Of a stretch of DNA of 64,000 nucleotides, positions 17,379 to 25,877 are shown one piece after another. The stretch covers positions 558,001-622,000 of the forward strand of contig NZ_QTJU01000002.1 of NCBI RefSeq assembly GCF_003412455.1, given 5' to 3'. The position numbers and the translations under genes are program-made. The notes beneath the pieces were generated by a model. The model worked only from the letters and a program-made list of their open reading frames with translations, ran no database searches and was not told the DNA's origin. How positions within the stretch are numbered: position 1 is the first letter of the stretch; each line of letters starts with the position of its first letter. Origin of the DNA: Deminuibacter soli. Its GTDB lineage: Bacteria > Bacteroidota > Bacteroidia > Chitinophagales > Chitinophagaceae.

Positions 17379-18911
17379 TTATTGGTCGTCACCGGGGGCA
17401 TCGCTTCCGCCGCCATCCAGTACCAGGGGATAAGCATAGGTACCTTCATAGCCCGGGTAAACACCACCGAGCCTTACCTGGCCACTGGCATTTTTCAGTG
17501 CGTTTTTCAGGTCATCGAGTGATTTGATTTCCTGGCCATTCACATCTGTAATCACAAAACCGTCCTGCATGCGTGTGCTTTTCAGTGCACCTGTACCTAC
17601 TTTTTTCACCAGCACGCCACCGGCGATATTGTTTTTCTGTGCAGTGGCTTTATCAATGGTTACCAGCTCACCACCCAGCTTGTCTATTGCTGATTCGCTT
17701 TTAACAACAGTAGTAGTGCCTACCTTGTTTTTCAGTACCAGCGGTGTGGTATATTCTTTACCATTCCTGGTATAGGTTACGTTTATTTTATCGCCTGGTT
17801 TGTAACGGGCAATCTGTTCCTGCAACTGTGAGCCTGATTCAATGGGGCTGCCTTCAATTTTAGTGATGAAGTCACCTTTCAGGATACCGGCTGCTTTGGC
17901 AGAACCGTCGGGCATAACATCGGTTACATATACACCGTCTCCATCTTTAATGCCTGCGAGTTTACGCTGTTCATCACTCAGGTTATCCGGGCCATATTTA
18001 ATACCAATGTAACCACGCTGTACGGCACCGAATTTAATGAGGTCGTTCACCATTTTCTTTACAATGTTCACAGGTATTGCATAAGAATAACCTGCATAGG
18101 AACCTGTAGGAGAGGCGATGGCTGAATTAATACCGATGAGTTCACCGCTGGTGTTGATTAATGCACCACCGCTGTTACCCGGGTTAACGGCTGCATCGGT
18201 TTGAATGAACGATTCAATAGGGGTATCGCCTTTATTGATACCGATAGCCCTTGATTTGGCGCTGATGATACCCGCAGTAACGGTTACATCGAGGTTAAGG
18301 GGATAACCTACAGCCAGTACCCATTGACCCAGTTTGGCGTCGTCGCTGTTGCCGTATACAAGATAGGGGAAGTGGCTGCCTTCAATTTTAATTACTGCAA
18401 GGTCGCTGTTAGGATCGGTACCGATAACAGTGGCCTTGTAAGTCTTTTTATTGGCAAGTGTAATATTCAGCTCGTCTGCGCCTTCTACTACGTGGTTATT
18501 GGTAACAATATAACCGTCTTCGCTGATCAGCACACCGCTGCCGCTGGCGCGTTGTTCAGGAATGGTAGACACACGTGGTCCACCAAAGAAGTCGGAAAAC
18601 GGATCATCATCACCGCCGAAGAAATCGGAGAACGGATTTTTTCTTTTAGGCAGGTTGTTGGTTACCTGGCGTGCTTTTGTTCTTGTTTTAATGTGCACTA
18701 CTGCTGGTGTGGCAGAAGTGGCTGCGGAGGTGAAATCAACCGGTCCGGCAGGCGCATTTTTATCAAAGAAACGGGCATAGTTAACAGGTAATTTGCCTGG
18801 GTCCTGGGTGCCTGCATACTGGTGCTGCATCCATTTGCCATAACCCCAAACACTCAAAACTGCTGTGGAAGCACTGATGGCAACTACCAGTAAAATACTT
18901 TTGAGTTTCAT
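17379..18911 (-). CDS. degP: HtrA/DegP-like serine endoprotease
   Basis: A 510-aa periplasmic quality-control protease anchored or exported by an N-terminal hydrophobic segment (residues 4-24). The trypsin-like domain has its complete triad: His140 in TNNHVVEG, Asp170 in SDLAVIK and Ser247 in GNSGGA. Two PDZ domains follow (about residues 295-390 and 410-490). The LA-loop region has a short internal duplication, NPFSDFFGG then DPFSDFFGG at residues 92-111, where a single copy is usual. It is transcribed alone with its own terminator. The C-terminus ends in an acidic tail. A plausible job is degradation or refolding of misfolded envelope proteins. Confidence 0.94.
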   Translation of the reverse strand: MKLKSILLVVAISASTAVLSVWGYGKWMQHQYAGTQDPGKLPVNYARFFDKNAPAGPVDFTSAATSATPAVVHIKTRTKARQVTNNLPKRKNPFSDFFGGDDDPFSDFFGGPRVSTIPEQRASGSGVLISEDGYIVTNNHVVEGADELNITLANKKTYKATVIGTDPNSDLAVIKIEGSHFPYLVYGNSDDAKLGQWVLAVGYPLNLDVTVTAGIISAKSRAIGINKGDTPIESFIQTDAAVNPGNSGGALINTSGELIGINSAIASPTGSYAGYSYAIPVNIVKKMVNDLIKFGAVQRGYIGIKYGPDNLSDEQRKLAGIKDGDGVYVTDVMPDGSAKAAGILKGDFITKIEGSPIESGSQLQEQIARYKPGDKINVTYTRNGKEYTTPLVLKNKVGTTTVVKSESAIDKLGGELVTIDKATAQKNNIAGGVLVKKVGTGALKSTRMQDGFVITDVNGQEIKSLDDLKNALKNASGQVRLGGVYPGYEGTYAYPLVLDGGGSDAPGDDQ

Positions 18912-19223
18912 CTTTCGTTTAAGTTTTTAATTGTTCAAATTCTCTTAGGTGAAGGGTCAAAATACATGCCCTTTTGATAGCAAATAAACGAACCTGTTTA
19001 ATCGTCAGATCAGCCTGATTTCCTTTTAACAAATAATTGACGAAAGGTGTCGTAGATGCAAAAGGATCGTGAAACCAGCTGTCAAATAAACAGTGTTCTG
19101 CTAAGTTACTTACAAAACGGCAGCTGAAGAAGATGGTTTAATGATTTGATGGTTGAATGGTTCGATGGCTTTATTGCTGGTTCTGCAACCATCAAACAAT
19201 CAAGCCATCAAACTATCAAACAA
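18912..19223. other. Gene-free spacer between degP and the acyl-CoA reductase gene
   Basis: About 310 nt. The degP-proximal part is AT-rich and should hold its minus-strand promoter; a TTTG and a TATTTTG box are present but their spacing is off consensus. The distal part (19139-19225) is a patch of 7-9 nt words of the ATGGTTGA / CATCAAAC type, the two halves being rough reverse complements of each other. No credible small gene was seen. Confidence 0.5.
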
Positions 19224-20222
19224 TTAAATTTCCACCAGGAACGCCATGGTATCCACACCATCAGCATAATCGGTGAGGCTGGGGTGCTGGGCCTGGCCGA
19301 AGGGAATAAAGTGGTGGCCTGTCACGCACTGGATGTCGGTGTTGCCATGCAGGGTTGCGGCGAGTGTTTCGCGGTTGGTGTAGTATTCAAAATGCACCTG
19401 GCTTACGGGTGAAAAGGGCGCCTGGTGTTCGGTGAGTACCAGGTTGCCGTTGTTCATGTAATACTTGCTGTTCATTAGCAGCAGGGCCAGGTGATAATCG
19501 TAATTGTGTTTGTATTTGTGGTTCTCGAGCAGGTAATCGTATTTTTTCAGCGCATCGAGCAGGGGCAGAAAATCATAATCTTTCGGTACATACAGTTTGG
19601 TTACGTTGCGGCAGCCCAAACCAAAGTACAGTTGTATGTCATCAGCCAGTAAAGAAAGTTCGTTTTGTGTTTCCAGTCCGTCGAGCACGGCTACCGAAGT
19701 ACGGTTGCGGCGGATGATATGGGGAAAACGCCCGAAATAATAATCGAAATAACGGCCTGTATTGTTGCTGCCGGTAGCAATGTAGGCATCGCAACCCTTC
19801 AGCAGGTCGGCAAACTGAATGGATTCGCTGATCGAATGATCCCAGGATGCGAGTTGCTGTACCAGGTGTTTCAGCAGGATATCATCTTTAGAAGAAGGTT
19901 TGATAACGGCATAATGCCCGGTTATAAACACGGCGAGCAAATCATGAAAACCTACCAGCGGTATATTGCCGGCCATTACAATGCCCACTTTTTTGGGGTG
20001 TGCCTGCTGTACGGGAACGCCATAGGCGGCGGCCCATGCCGTAAGCTTATCCTGCTGCAGAAAAGCAGTGCAGAGCTGGTTTACAGCGAGGTTAATAAAT
20101 TCAGGCGTAAACCAGGCATTTTCGCGCGAAGCCCTTTCTTTCACCAGCTCCCATGCATCGGAAGGTTGTTGCATATAGTGCCCCAGACGCACCAGCAGAT
20201 CAATTCTTTGTTGTACGGTCAT
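19224..20222 (-). CDS. LuxC-like acyl-CoA reductase
   Basis: A 332-aa protein resembling the acyl-CoA reductase (LuxC) branch of the aldehyde dehydrogenase superfamily. The visible features are a nucleotide-binding stretch VGIVMAGNIPLVGFHDLL, the ATGSNNTGRYFDYYF segment, and a candidate catalytic cysteine, Cys204 in GLGCRNVTKLYVP. LuxC enzymes reduce fatty acyl-CoA to aldehyde. The gene is divergent from a two-cluster ferredoxin gene (141 nt apart). The pairing suggests that electrons from the ferredoxin, or a shared lipid pathway, link the two; that is inference. The product length (332 aa) is shorter than classical LuxC (about 480 aa). Confidence 0.78.
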   Translation of the reverse strand: MTVQQRIDLLVRLGHYMQQPSDAWELVKERASRENAWFTPEFINLAVNQLCTAFLQQDKLTAWAAAYGVPVQQAHPKKVGIVMAGNIPLVGFHDLLAVFITGHYAVIKPSSKDDILLKHLVQQLASWDHSISESIQFADLLKGCDAYIATGSNNTGRYFDYYFGRFPHIIRRNRTSVAVLDGLETQNELSLLADDIQLYFGLGCRNVTKLYVPKDYDFLPLLDALKKYDYLLENHKYKHNYDYHLALLLMNSKYYMNNGNLVLTEHQAPFSPVSQVHFEYYTNRETLAATLHGNTDIQCVTGHHFIPFGQAQHPSLTDYADGVDTMAFLVEI

Positions 20223-20292
20223 GCCGCGAAGTTACTGGATATGACCAATGCATTCAAGGGTTTACCCCGAAAACAAGCAGGGTTAAACTGAT

Positions 20293-20300
20293 CAAATTTA
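20293..20300 (-). promoter_or_regulatory. -7 box for the acyl-CoA reductase gene
   Basis: TAAATTTG on the minus strand fits TAnnTTTG exactly, about 70 nt before the ATG. No matching TTTG at -33 is seen. A GCGTA-TTTT-TACGC palindrome lies next to it (20310-20323) within the divergent spacer and could be an operator. Confidence 0.45.
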
Positions 20301-20363
20301 CCCGCGATTGCGTATTTTTACGCCCGAATAAGCAATTCATTAAATTTCAACAACCCGATTAAT

Positions 20364-20711
20364 ATGGCGATCAAGATTACTGAAGAATGTATCAATTGCG
20401 GAGCCTGCGAACCTGAATGCCCCAATAATGCGATTTATGAAGGCGGTGTGGAATGGGCTATTACAGATGGCACTTCCGTAAAAGGCTCGTTTGTGCTGAT
20501 GGATGGTACCGTGGTAAGCAGTGAAGAACGTTTTGCACCCATTAGTGTAGATACCTACTATATCACACCCAACAAATGCACCGAATGCCAGGGTTTTCAT
20601 GAAGAACCACAGTGTGCGGCGGTTTGCCCGGTAGACTGCTGTGTGCCTGACGAAATGTACCAGGAAACAGTAGAAGAACTGATGGCCAAAAAGGATAAAC
20701 TGCACGTGTAA
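20364..20711 (+). CDS. 2[4Fe-4S] ferredoxin
   Basis: A 115-aa cytosolic electron carrier. The first cluster motif is Cys9-x2-Cys12-x2-Cys15-x3-Cys19-Pro. The second is an expanded motif in TPNKCTECQGFHEEPQC followed by AAVCPVDCC, with a longer spacer between the second and third cysteines, as in the YfhL/Alvin-type ferredoxins. The region between the clusters (about residues 25-60) is an insertion of about 35 residues that is not part of a minimal ferredoxin. It is divergent from the LuxC-like reductase gene, its likely functional neighbour. Confidence 0.9.
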   Translation: MAIKITEECINCGACEPECPNNAIYEGGVEWAITDGTSVKGSFVLMDGTVVSSEERFAPISVDTYYITPNKCTECQGFHEEPQCAAVCPVDCCVPDEMYQETVEELMAKKDKLHV

Positions 20712-21032
20712 AAACAGGCAGGTGTATACCGGCATTTGTGGTGCTGTACCGGCACAAAAAGAATAATTGCAAATGCCCGGGAAACATTTTACCTTTAAGC
20801 TAATAATGATTGTTACCGTATGGTGACAAAAGTAACGGCGGGTGATATTTCCCGTCACAGAGAGGTGGAGGATGTAGCGTCCTTCACCTTTTTTTGTGCG
20901 TTTGGGCAACGAATGTTTTGTTAATTGCCTATAAAACAGGCACAAATCTGATATTTTCTATTTCTTTGCTGCCATTAGCCGGGTTCCGGCGGCAGACATC
21001 ATTCCATACACTTTCAATAACAGAGAAACCAG
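20712..21032. other. Spacer between ferredoxin and ddl
   Basis: About 320 nt without a gene. It holds one good hairpin-plus-T-run at 20863-20895 (listed separately) and a second short inverted repeat just upstream, ACGGCGGG with CCCGTCAC around 20835-20857. No known riboswitch motif was recognised. An unannotated small RNA ending at the hairpin is possible. Confidence 0.35.
20863..20895 (+). terminator. Rho-independent terminator downstream of the ferredoxin gene
   Basis: AGGTGGAGGA (20863-20872) pairs with TCCTTCACCT (20880-20889, one G-T pair) around a 7-nt loop, followed by seven T. It is 150 nt after the ferredoxin stop, so the transcript has a long 3' UTR or a separate small RNA ends here. 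Confidence 0.8.
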
Positions 21033-22016
21033 ATGAAAAAAAGAATTGCTTTGGTAACCGGCGGATATAGCGGTGAAGCTGAAATAAGCTATAAAAGCGT
21101 GGTTACGGTACAGAAAAACATTAACCGCGATCTGTTTGATGTATACACCATCGATATTAACCCGCAGGGCTGGTTTTACCTGCCTGAAGGCGGCGAAAAA
21201 GTACCGGTGAACAAAAGCAATTTCACCATTGAAGCAGGCGGACAAACCATCAGTTTTGATGCAGTGCTGATGTGCATGCACGGCACACCCGGTGAAGACG
21301 GCAAGCTGCAGGGCTATTTTGATATGCTGAAACTGCCCTACACCAGCTGCGATGCCGCAACCTCGGCCCTTACTTTCAATAAAAGATATACCGTAGCCGT
21401 TGCTGCGTTCAGCGGCATTCATGTGGCCCGTTCGGTACTGCTGATCAAAGACCGTTTTACCAATGCAGATGAAATTGTAAGCAACCTGAAATTTCCCGTA
21501 TTTGTTAAGCCCAACAACGGCGGCTCAAGCATCGGTATGTCTAAAGTGAACAGTGCTTCGGAAGAATTGGGTACTGCCATTGAAAAAGCATTTAAGGAAG
21601 ACGACCAGGTGCTGGTAGAAGAATACATCAAAGGCCGTGAGTTTACCATTGGCGTATTCCGTAAAAAAGGAGAGATCATCACCCTGCCGATTACCGAAGT
21701 AATTACACAAAAAGAGTTTTTCGATTTCGAAGCCAAATACCTGGGTAAAAGCGAAGAAATTACACCTGCCCAGGTAGATGAAAGCATTGCCGAAAAAGTA
21801 CGCCATACAGCTGCACGTATTTACCAGGTGCTGAACTGCCGCGGTATTGTGCGTATTGACTTTATTTATAACGAAGCCGTGGGCGAACCGTTTATGCTGG
21901 AAGTAAATACTGTGCCCGGACAAAGTGAAGCCAGTATTGTGCCGCAGCAGGTGAAGGCCATGGGGTGGACGTTGATGGACTTCTATACAGCCGTTATTGA
22001 AGAAGCCTTATCTTAG
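21033..22016 (+). CDS. ddl: D-alanine--D-alanine ligase
   Basis: This ATP-grasp ligase makes D-Ala-D-Ala for peptidoglycan in the cytosol. It is 327 aa, normal for the family. Motifs in order: N-terminal VTGGYSGEAEISYKS (the substrate-binding glutamate is in this loop), MHGTPGEDGKLQGYFDML, the ATP-grasp FVKPNNGGSSIGMSKV, the grasp loop VEEYIKGREFTIGVF, and the metal-binding RIDFIYNE / MLEVNTVPGQSEASIVPQQ at the C-terminus. It heads an apparent operon with a PASTA membrane protein and a rhodanese (35- and 25-nt gaps), all linked to cell-wall growth except possibly the rhodanese. Confidence 0.96.
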   Translation: MKKRIALVTGGYSGEAEISYKSVVTVQKNINRDLFDVYTIDINPQGWFYLPEGGEKVPVNKSNFTIEAGGQTISFDAVLMCMHGTPGEDGKLQGYFDMLKLPYTSCDAATSALTFNKRYTVAVAAFSGIHVARSVLLIKDRFTNADEIVSNLKFPVFVKPNNGGSSIGMSKVNSASEELGTAIEKAFKEDDQVLVEEYIKGREFTIGVFRKKGEIITLPITEVITQKEFFDFEAKYLGKSEEITPAQVDESIAEKVRHTAARIYQVLNCRGIVRIDFIYNEAVGEPFMLEVNTVPGQSEASIVPQQVKAMGWTLMDFYTAVIEEALS

Positions 22017-22051
22017 CGTTCGTTCATTTAAAAAGATCCAAAATTCAACCT

Positions 22052-22876
22052 GTGTTTAAATTCATAACCAAAAAACCATTCTGGGTAAACCTGCTGGTGA
22101 TTGTGGGAATAGTGCTGGTGTTGCTGTTGTTGTTCTTCAGTTCGCTGGGCATTTTAACGCGTCACAACAAAAACGAGAAAGTACCCTATGTAGTAGGTAA
22201 AAACGTGGAAGAAGCCAGGAAAATACTGGAAGCAAGGGGCTTTGAAGTAGAGTTGCAGGATTCCGTATACATTGATACCACTGCCAGGCTTTCGGTAATA
22301 CGCCAGGCCCCGGAAGGGGATGCGCTGGTAAAAGCCAACAGAACCATTTATCTTACCATTAACAGGGCTGTGGCCCCGCTGGTAGATATGCCAGACCTGA
22401 AAGGGTTTTCGTACATGAGCGCCAAGCTGTACCTGCAAAGCCTGGGTTTAAAACTGGGCGATACCTCGTACACACCCGATATTGCGAAAAACGCAGTGCG
22501 CGACCAGCTGATTGCCGGTAAAACCATTGCGCCCGGTACCAAGGTGAATATGGGTACCGCGGTTGACCTGGTGCTGGGCAGCGGGGTAGGCGATACAGAA
22601 GGCAATGTGCCCGACCTGATAGGTATGACGCTGGCGCAGGCCAGGGATTACCTCAGCAACCTGAATGTGAGCATCAGTACGGTAATACCCATGGGGGCAG
22701 TAACCGATACTACCAATGCCTTTATTGTAAAACAAGGCCCTATGCCATTTACAGTACAGGCTGATGGTACACAAACGCCGAACAAAATACGCTCAGGCCA
22801 GTTAATTGATATATGGATCAGCGCTACACCGCCGGCAAAAGATTCTGCCGCCGCAACGCCTGCCACCAATCCGTAA
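22052..22876 (+). CDS. Membrane-anchored PASTA-domain protein
   Basis: A 274-aa protein with a short cytosolic N-terminus, one transmembrane helix (about residues 12-33), and three extracytoplasmic PASTA repeats (about 40-108, 112-178 and 185-255). Each repeat has the VPxVxGxxxxxAxxxLxxxG pattern. PASTA domains bind peptidoglycan stem peptides or muropeptides. There is no kinase domain, so it is a kinase-free PASTA protein. A GTG start at 22052 follows ddl by 35 nt and is the only start that gives the basic residues before the helix. The position directly after ddl argues for a role in peptidoglycan synthesis or septation. Confidence 0.88.
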   Translation: MFKFITKKPFWVNLLVIVGIVLVLLLLFFSSLGILTRHNKNEKVPYVVGKNVEEARKILEARGFEVELQDSVYIDTTARLSVIRQAPEGDALVKANRTIYLTINRAVAPLVDMPDLKGFSYMSAKLYLQSLGLKLGDTSYTPDIAKNAVRDQLIAGKTIAPGTKVNMGTAVDLVLGSGVGDTEGNVPDLIGMTLAQARDYLSNLNVSISTVIPMGAVTDTTNAFIVKQGPMPFTVQADGTQTPNKIRSGQLIDIWISATPPAKDSAAATPATNP

Positions 22877-22901
22877 TCTGTACATTTTAAAACTGTTTTA
22901 T

Positions 22902-23210
22902 ATGAACACCATCACTGTTGAAGAACTGAAAAAAAGGCTGGATGCAGGAGAAAAAATAAACCTGCTCGATGTACGCGAACCATCCGAACGTGCTGAATAC
23001 AATATCGGTGGTACACACCTGCCGCTGGCGCAGGTACAGGCCATGCAGACAGACGCCATTGACGACTGGAAAGACCAGGAAGTTGTGGTGTACTGCCGCA
23101 GCGGCAACCGCAGCGGTATTGCCAGCCTGGTGCTGGAACAGCTGGGTTTCAAAAACGTCAACAATCTCACAGGCGGCATGCTTGCCTGGCAGCAACGCAT
23201 CGACAACTGA
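22902..23210 (+). CDS. Single-domain rhodanese-like sulfurtransferase
   Basis: A 102-aa cytosolic protein with the rhodanese fold. The active-site loop is CRSGNRS with Cys65, and the terminal GGMLAWQQ helix is typical. Such proteins carry a persulfide sulfur for transfer to thiols or cyanide. The ATG at 22902 (25 nt after the PASTA gene) replaces a longer in-frame start overlapping that gene. It is the last gene of the ddl operon and is followed by a strong terminator. Confidence 0.92.
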   Translation: MNTITVEELKKRLDAGEKINLLDVREPSERAEYNIGGTHLPLAQVQAMQTDAIDDWKDQEVVVYCRSGNRSGIASLVLEQLGFKNVNNLTGGMLAWQQRIDN

Positions 23211-23229
23211 GTTGTGTGATGGTACATTA

Positions 23230-23266
23230 AAAAGGTTGATATGGGTAAACATATCAACCTTTTTTA
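23230..23266 (+). terminator. Terminator of the ddl-PASTA-rhodanese operon
   Basis: A 14-bp perfect stem, AAAAGGTTGATATG (23230-23243) with its complement at 23250-23264, a 6-nt loop, and a T-run in the descending arm. Confidence 0.92.
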
Positions 23267-23300
23267 TGTACCTACTTGCCGTGAGCCGTCAGTGGAAAAG

Positions 23301-23368
23301 CCATCGAGAATCGAGAATCGACAGTCGAGATGATCGGAGCGAATGTTGCCGGTGGGGACACCGGCAAC
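23301..23368. repeat. Composite intergenic repeat: TCGAGAA heptamers plus hairpin
   Basis: The words TCGAGAA (twice), TCGACAG and TCGAGAT are followed by a GCGAATG tail and a perfect 10-bp hairpin, GTTGCCGGTG (23345-23354) with CACCGGCAAC (23359-23368), loop GGGA. This is one of the best-preserved copies of the dispersed element. Heptamer-like TCACTATTCACC words follow (23390-23420). Confidence 0.8.
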
Positions 23369-23419
23369 GGCGGCTGTTTTATTCACTATTCACCGGCTTT
23401 CTTCACTCACCGCTCACTA

Positions 23420-25798
23420 TCAGAACTTCACATTTAGCGCCACCATAAAATTGGTGCCGGCCATCGGGAAATAGGAGATGCCATTGAAGGTTTCGCCGCC
23501 TGATATATATGGGTAGGCAGAGCCGCTGGATTCGTATTTCCGGTTGAAGATATTGTTTACCTGTGCAATGATATTCCACTCGCTGAACAGGAGATTGTGA
23601 ATGGTATAGGCTGCACGGAAATCCTGTGTGTAGTAATCTGCAATGCTTCTTGCCTTGTTCTGCGTATTATCCAGGTATTGCCTGCTTACTTCCTTGCCAA
23701 TAAAACTCAGCTGCACATCTTTCTGCGGAATAAAATTAACGGTTGCGCCTGCCACGATGGCGGGTGAAAACGCAATGTTTATATGGTTGTGGGTAATGGA
23801 ATCCTGTGTGCCGTTGTCATAGTTGTCTACGTATTCTTTAAACGCTTTTATCTTGTTGCGGCTGAAAGCAATGTTGGCAGCTACATTCATCCATGGGGTA
23901 ATTATTGCGCCAGCCTGCAATTCCAGGCCCAGGCGATAGCTGTTTTTCACATTAACGCGTGTGTAAGCGCCTACATCATTGTATTTACCGGTTTGTACCA
24001 GCTGGTTGTTGTACAGCATGTAATATACAGTTGCGCCCCAGCTATAACGACTGGTTTTCTTTTCAGCGCCCAGTTCAAAATCGTGCAGGGTTTCATACTT
24101 CGGCTGTTGCTGCTGGTTGGCCTGGAAATCGTCGCGGTTGGGTTCTTTGTTGGCCAGTGCATAACTCAGGTACACCTGCATACCGTTGCGGTTATAGCTG
24201 ATGCCTGCCTTCGGGTTTACAAAGTTGAAACTGCGTTTGATAAACAGGTCGGGATTGCCGTCAAATCCATCCATGCGATGCATTACATGCCTGTATTGCA
24301 CATCGCCAAATATATTCCAGTATTGCGCCAGCTGGTGCATCCATTTTGCGTAAATGTTGATATCACTTTTCAGCGCAGGGTAATTGGTGTAGCGGTAATC
24401 TTTCGGTACGCCTGCCTGTCCCCAGATAAGCGTGTTGTAATGTTTGCCGTCATACACATTCCAGCCACCGCCTACGGTAAATTCATCGGTGGTTGTTTTG
24501 TGTTGGAATGACAGTACCTGGCCATAGAAATAATTATCCAGCCACAGCTGGCGCACCAGGTCTGTGGTATCAATCTGCAGGTCGTTTATTTTAACAGGGG
24601 GGAGGCCATAATTGCTCAGCGCCTGTTGTGCCTTGTATTCTTCATAATACCCTTTGCCGCGTGTTAAAAAGCTGGCAATGTTCATGCTCCATTTGTCGTT
24701 AAATGTATGGTTCACGAACAGCTGGTAATGGGTTTGCCAGTAGTTATCCGTTTCGTTGTTATAGGGATCGCCGGGTTTTTCGGTGCCTGCCGGGTTGTAT
24801 TTGCGGTTGGTGAAATAAATATCCTGCGGTACACCATACCAGGCCTGGTAGGTTTTTTCCTTGCCGGTAATAAGATTAAAACGCACCGATGTTTTTTTGC
24901 TGAGCCATGCGGTTGATAAGTACAAAGACTGCAGGTTGGTACTGGCGCGGTCAATAAAACCGTCGCTGCTTATTTTGCTTAAACGTGCGTCGATGGTGAA
25001 ATGATCGTTGATTAAACCGCTGCCTGCTTTTAGCGTGTTTTTCCAGGTATTGAACGAGCCGAAGCTGTTGTTGGATTCAGCATATGGCTTATCAATCACT
25101 TCATTGGTACTCACATTAATGGTTGCACCGAATGCGCCTGCACCATTCGTAGAAGTGCCTACGCCGCGTTGTATCTGAATGCTGTTGGCAGAAGAAGCGA
25201 GGTCGGGTATGTCTACAAAATAAGAACCCTGGCTTTCTGCATCATTATACGGTATGCCATTCATGGTAACATTGATGCGTGACGCATCAGAGCCGCGTAT
25301 GCGCAGGGCAGTATAGCCTACGCCATTACCTGCATCAGACGATACGATGGCAGATGGCGTTTGGCTGAGAATAAACGGTAGATCCTGTCCCAGGTTTGCC
25401 TTGGCAATATCCGCTTTGCTGATATTGGTTTTGGTAAAAGGCGCTTTGTCTGCCGCACGAACGGCGCGTACTTCCAATGGTTCGAGCAGGTAGTTAACAT
25501 CGTTTAATGTTGTATTGAAGCTATTGCTGCCATTGGTTGCTTCAATGGTTTGCGTGCTGCTTTTTTTGCCTACATGCTGTACGGTTAACTGGTAGCTGCC
25601 GGGTTGTTTGAGTGTGAAATGATACCTGCCCTCACCGGTGGTAAGCTGGTTCCATTTTTTAGTGCCTGATGTGATGATCACATTGGCACCTTCAACGGGC
25701 TGCTGATGAATGTCGGTCACGATGCCTTGCACAATAACTTGTGCGTGTGTAATAACAGCAAGGAATAGAGCTGTAAATGTTCCCAAAAATTTGCGCAT
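23420..25798 (-). CDS. TonB-dependent receptor, predicted thiamin (or precursor) transporter
   Basis: A 792-aa outer-membrane receptor. Signal peptide is at residues 1-20 (MRKFLGTFTALFLAVITHAQ). A carboxypeptidase-regulatory-like beta-sandwich domain follows (about 22-108), then a plug domain with QTPSAIVSSDAGNGVGYTALRIRGSDASRI-type sequence around residues 145-260. A 22-strand barrel follows, ending in an aromatic C-terminal Phe. The leader carries a TPP riboswitch (25878-25959), so expression should fall when thiamin pyrophosphate is abundant. That makes thiamin, its phosphates or a pyrimidine/thiazole precursor the likely cargo. The ATG at 25798 gives the signal peptide; a longer in-frame start overlaps the leader. 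Confidence 0.92.
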   Translation of the reverse strand: MRKFLGTFTALFLAVITHAQVIVQGIVTDIHQQPVEGANVIITSGTKKWNQLTTGEGRYHFTLKQPGSYQLTVQHVGKKSSTQTIEATNGSNSFNTTLNDVNYLLEPLEVRAVRAADKAPFTKTNISKADIAKANLGQDLPFILSQTPSAIVSSDAGNGVGYTALRIRGSDASRINVTMNGIPYNDAESQGSYFVDIPDLASSANSIQIQRGVGTSTNGAGAFGATINVSTNEVIDKPYAESNNSFGSFNTWKNTLKAGSGLINDHFTIDARLSKISSDGFIDRASTNLQSLYLSTAWLSKKTSVRFNLITGKEKTYQAWYGVPQDIYFTNRKYNPAGTEKPGDPYNNETDNYWQTHYQLFVNHTFNDKWSMNIASFLTRGKGYYEEYKAQQALSNYGLPPVKINDLQIDTTDLVRQLWLDNYFYGQVLSFQHKTTTDEFTVGGGWNVYDGKHYNTLIWGQAGVPKDYRYTNYPALKSDINIYAKWMHQLAQYWNIFGDVQYRHVMHRMDGFDGNPDLFIKRSFNFVNPKAGISYNRNGMQVYLSYALANKEPNRDDFQANQQQQPKYETLHDFELGAEKKTSRYSWGATVYYMLYNNQLVQTGKYNDVGAYTRVNVKNSYRLGLELQAGAIITPWMNVAANIAFSRNKIKAFKEYVDNYDNGTQDSITHNHINIAFSPAIVAGATVNFIPQKDVQLSFIGKEVSRQYLDNTQNKARSIADYYTQDFRAAYTIHNLLFSEWNIIAQVNNIFNRKYESSGSAYPYISGGETFNGISYFPMAGTNFMVALNVKF

Positions 25799-25877
25799 TG
25801 TCGCTTTTTTTAAACAGTTCAATAATTGGGAACAGGGAAATGTGCTTGCAGGAGAGGACAATAGCAAAAACTGGTCG

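Noticed and set aside
20835-20895. Riboswitch upstream of ddl
   Set aside because: Two hairpins are present, but none of the conserved aptamer blocks I know could be found; treated as a terminator.
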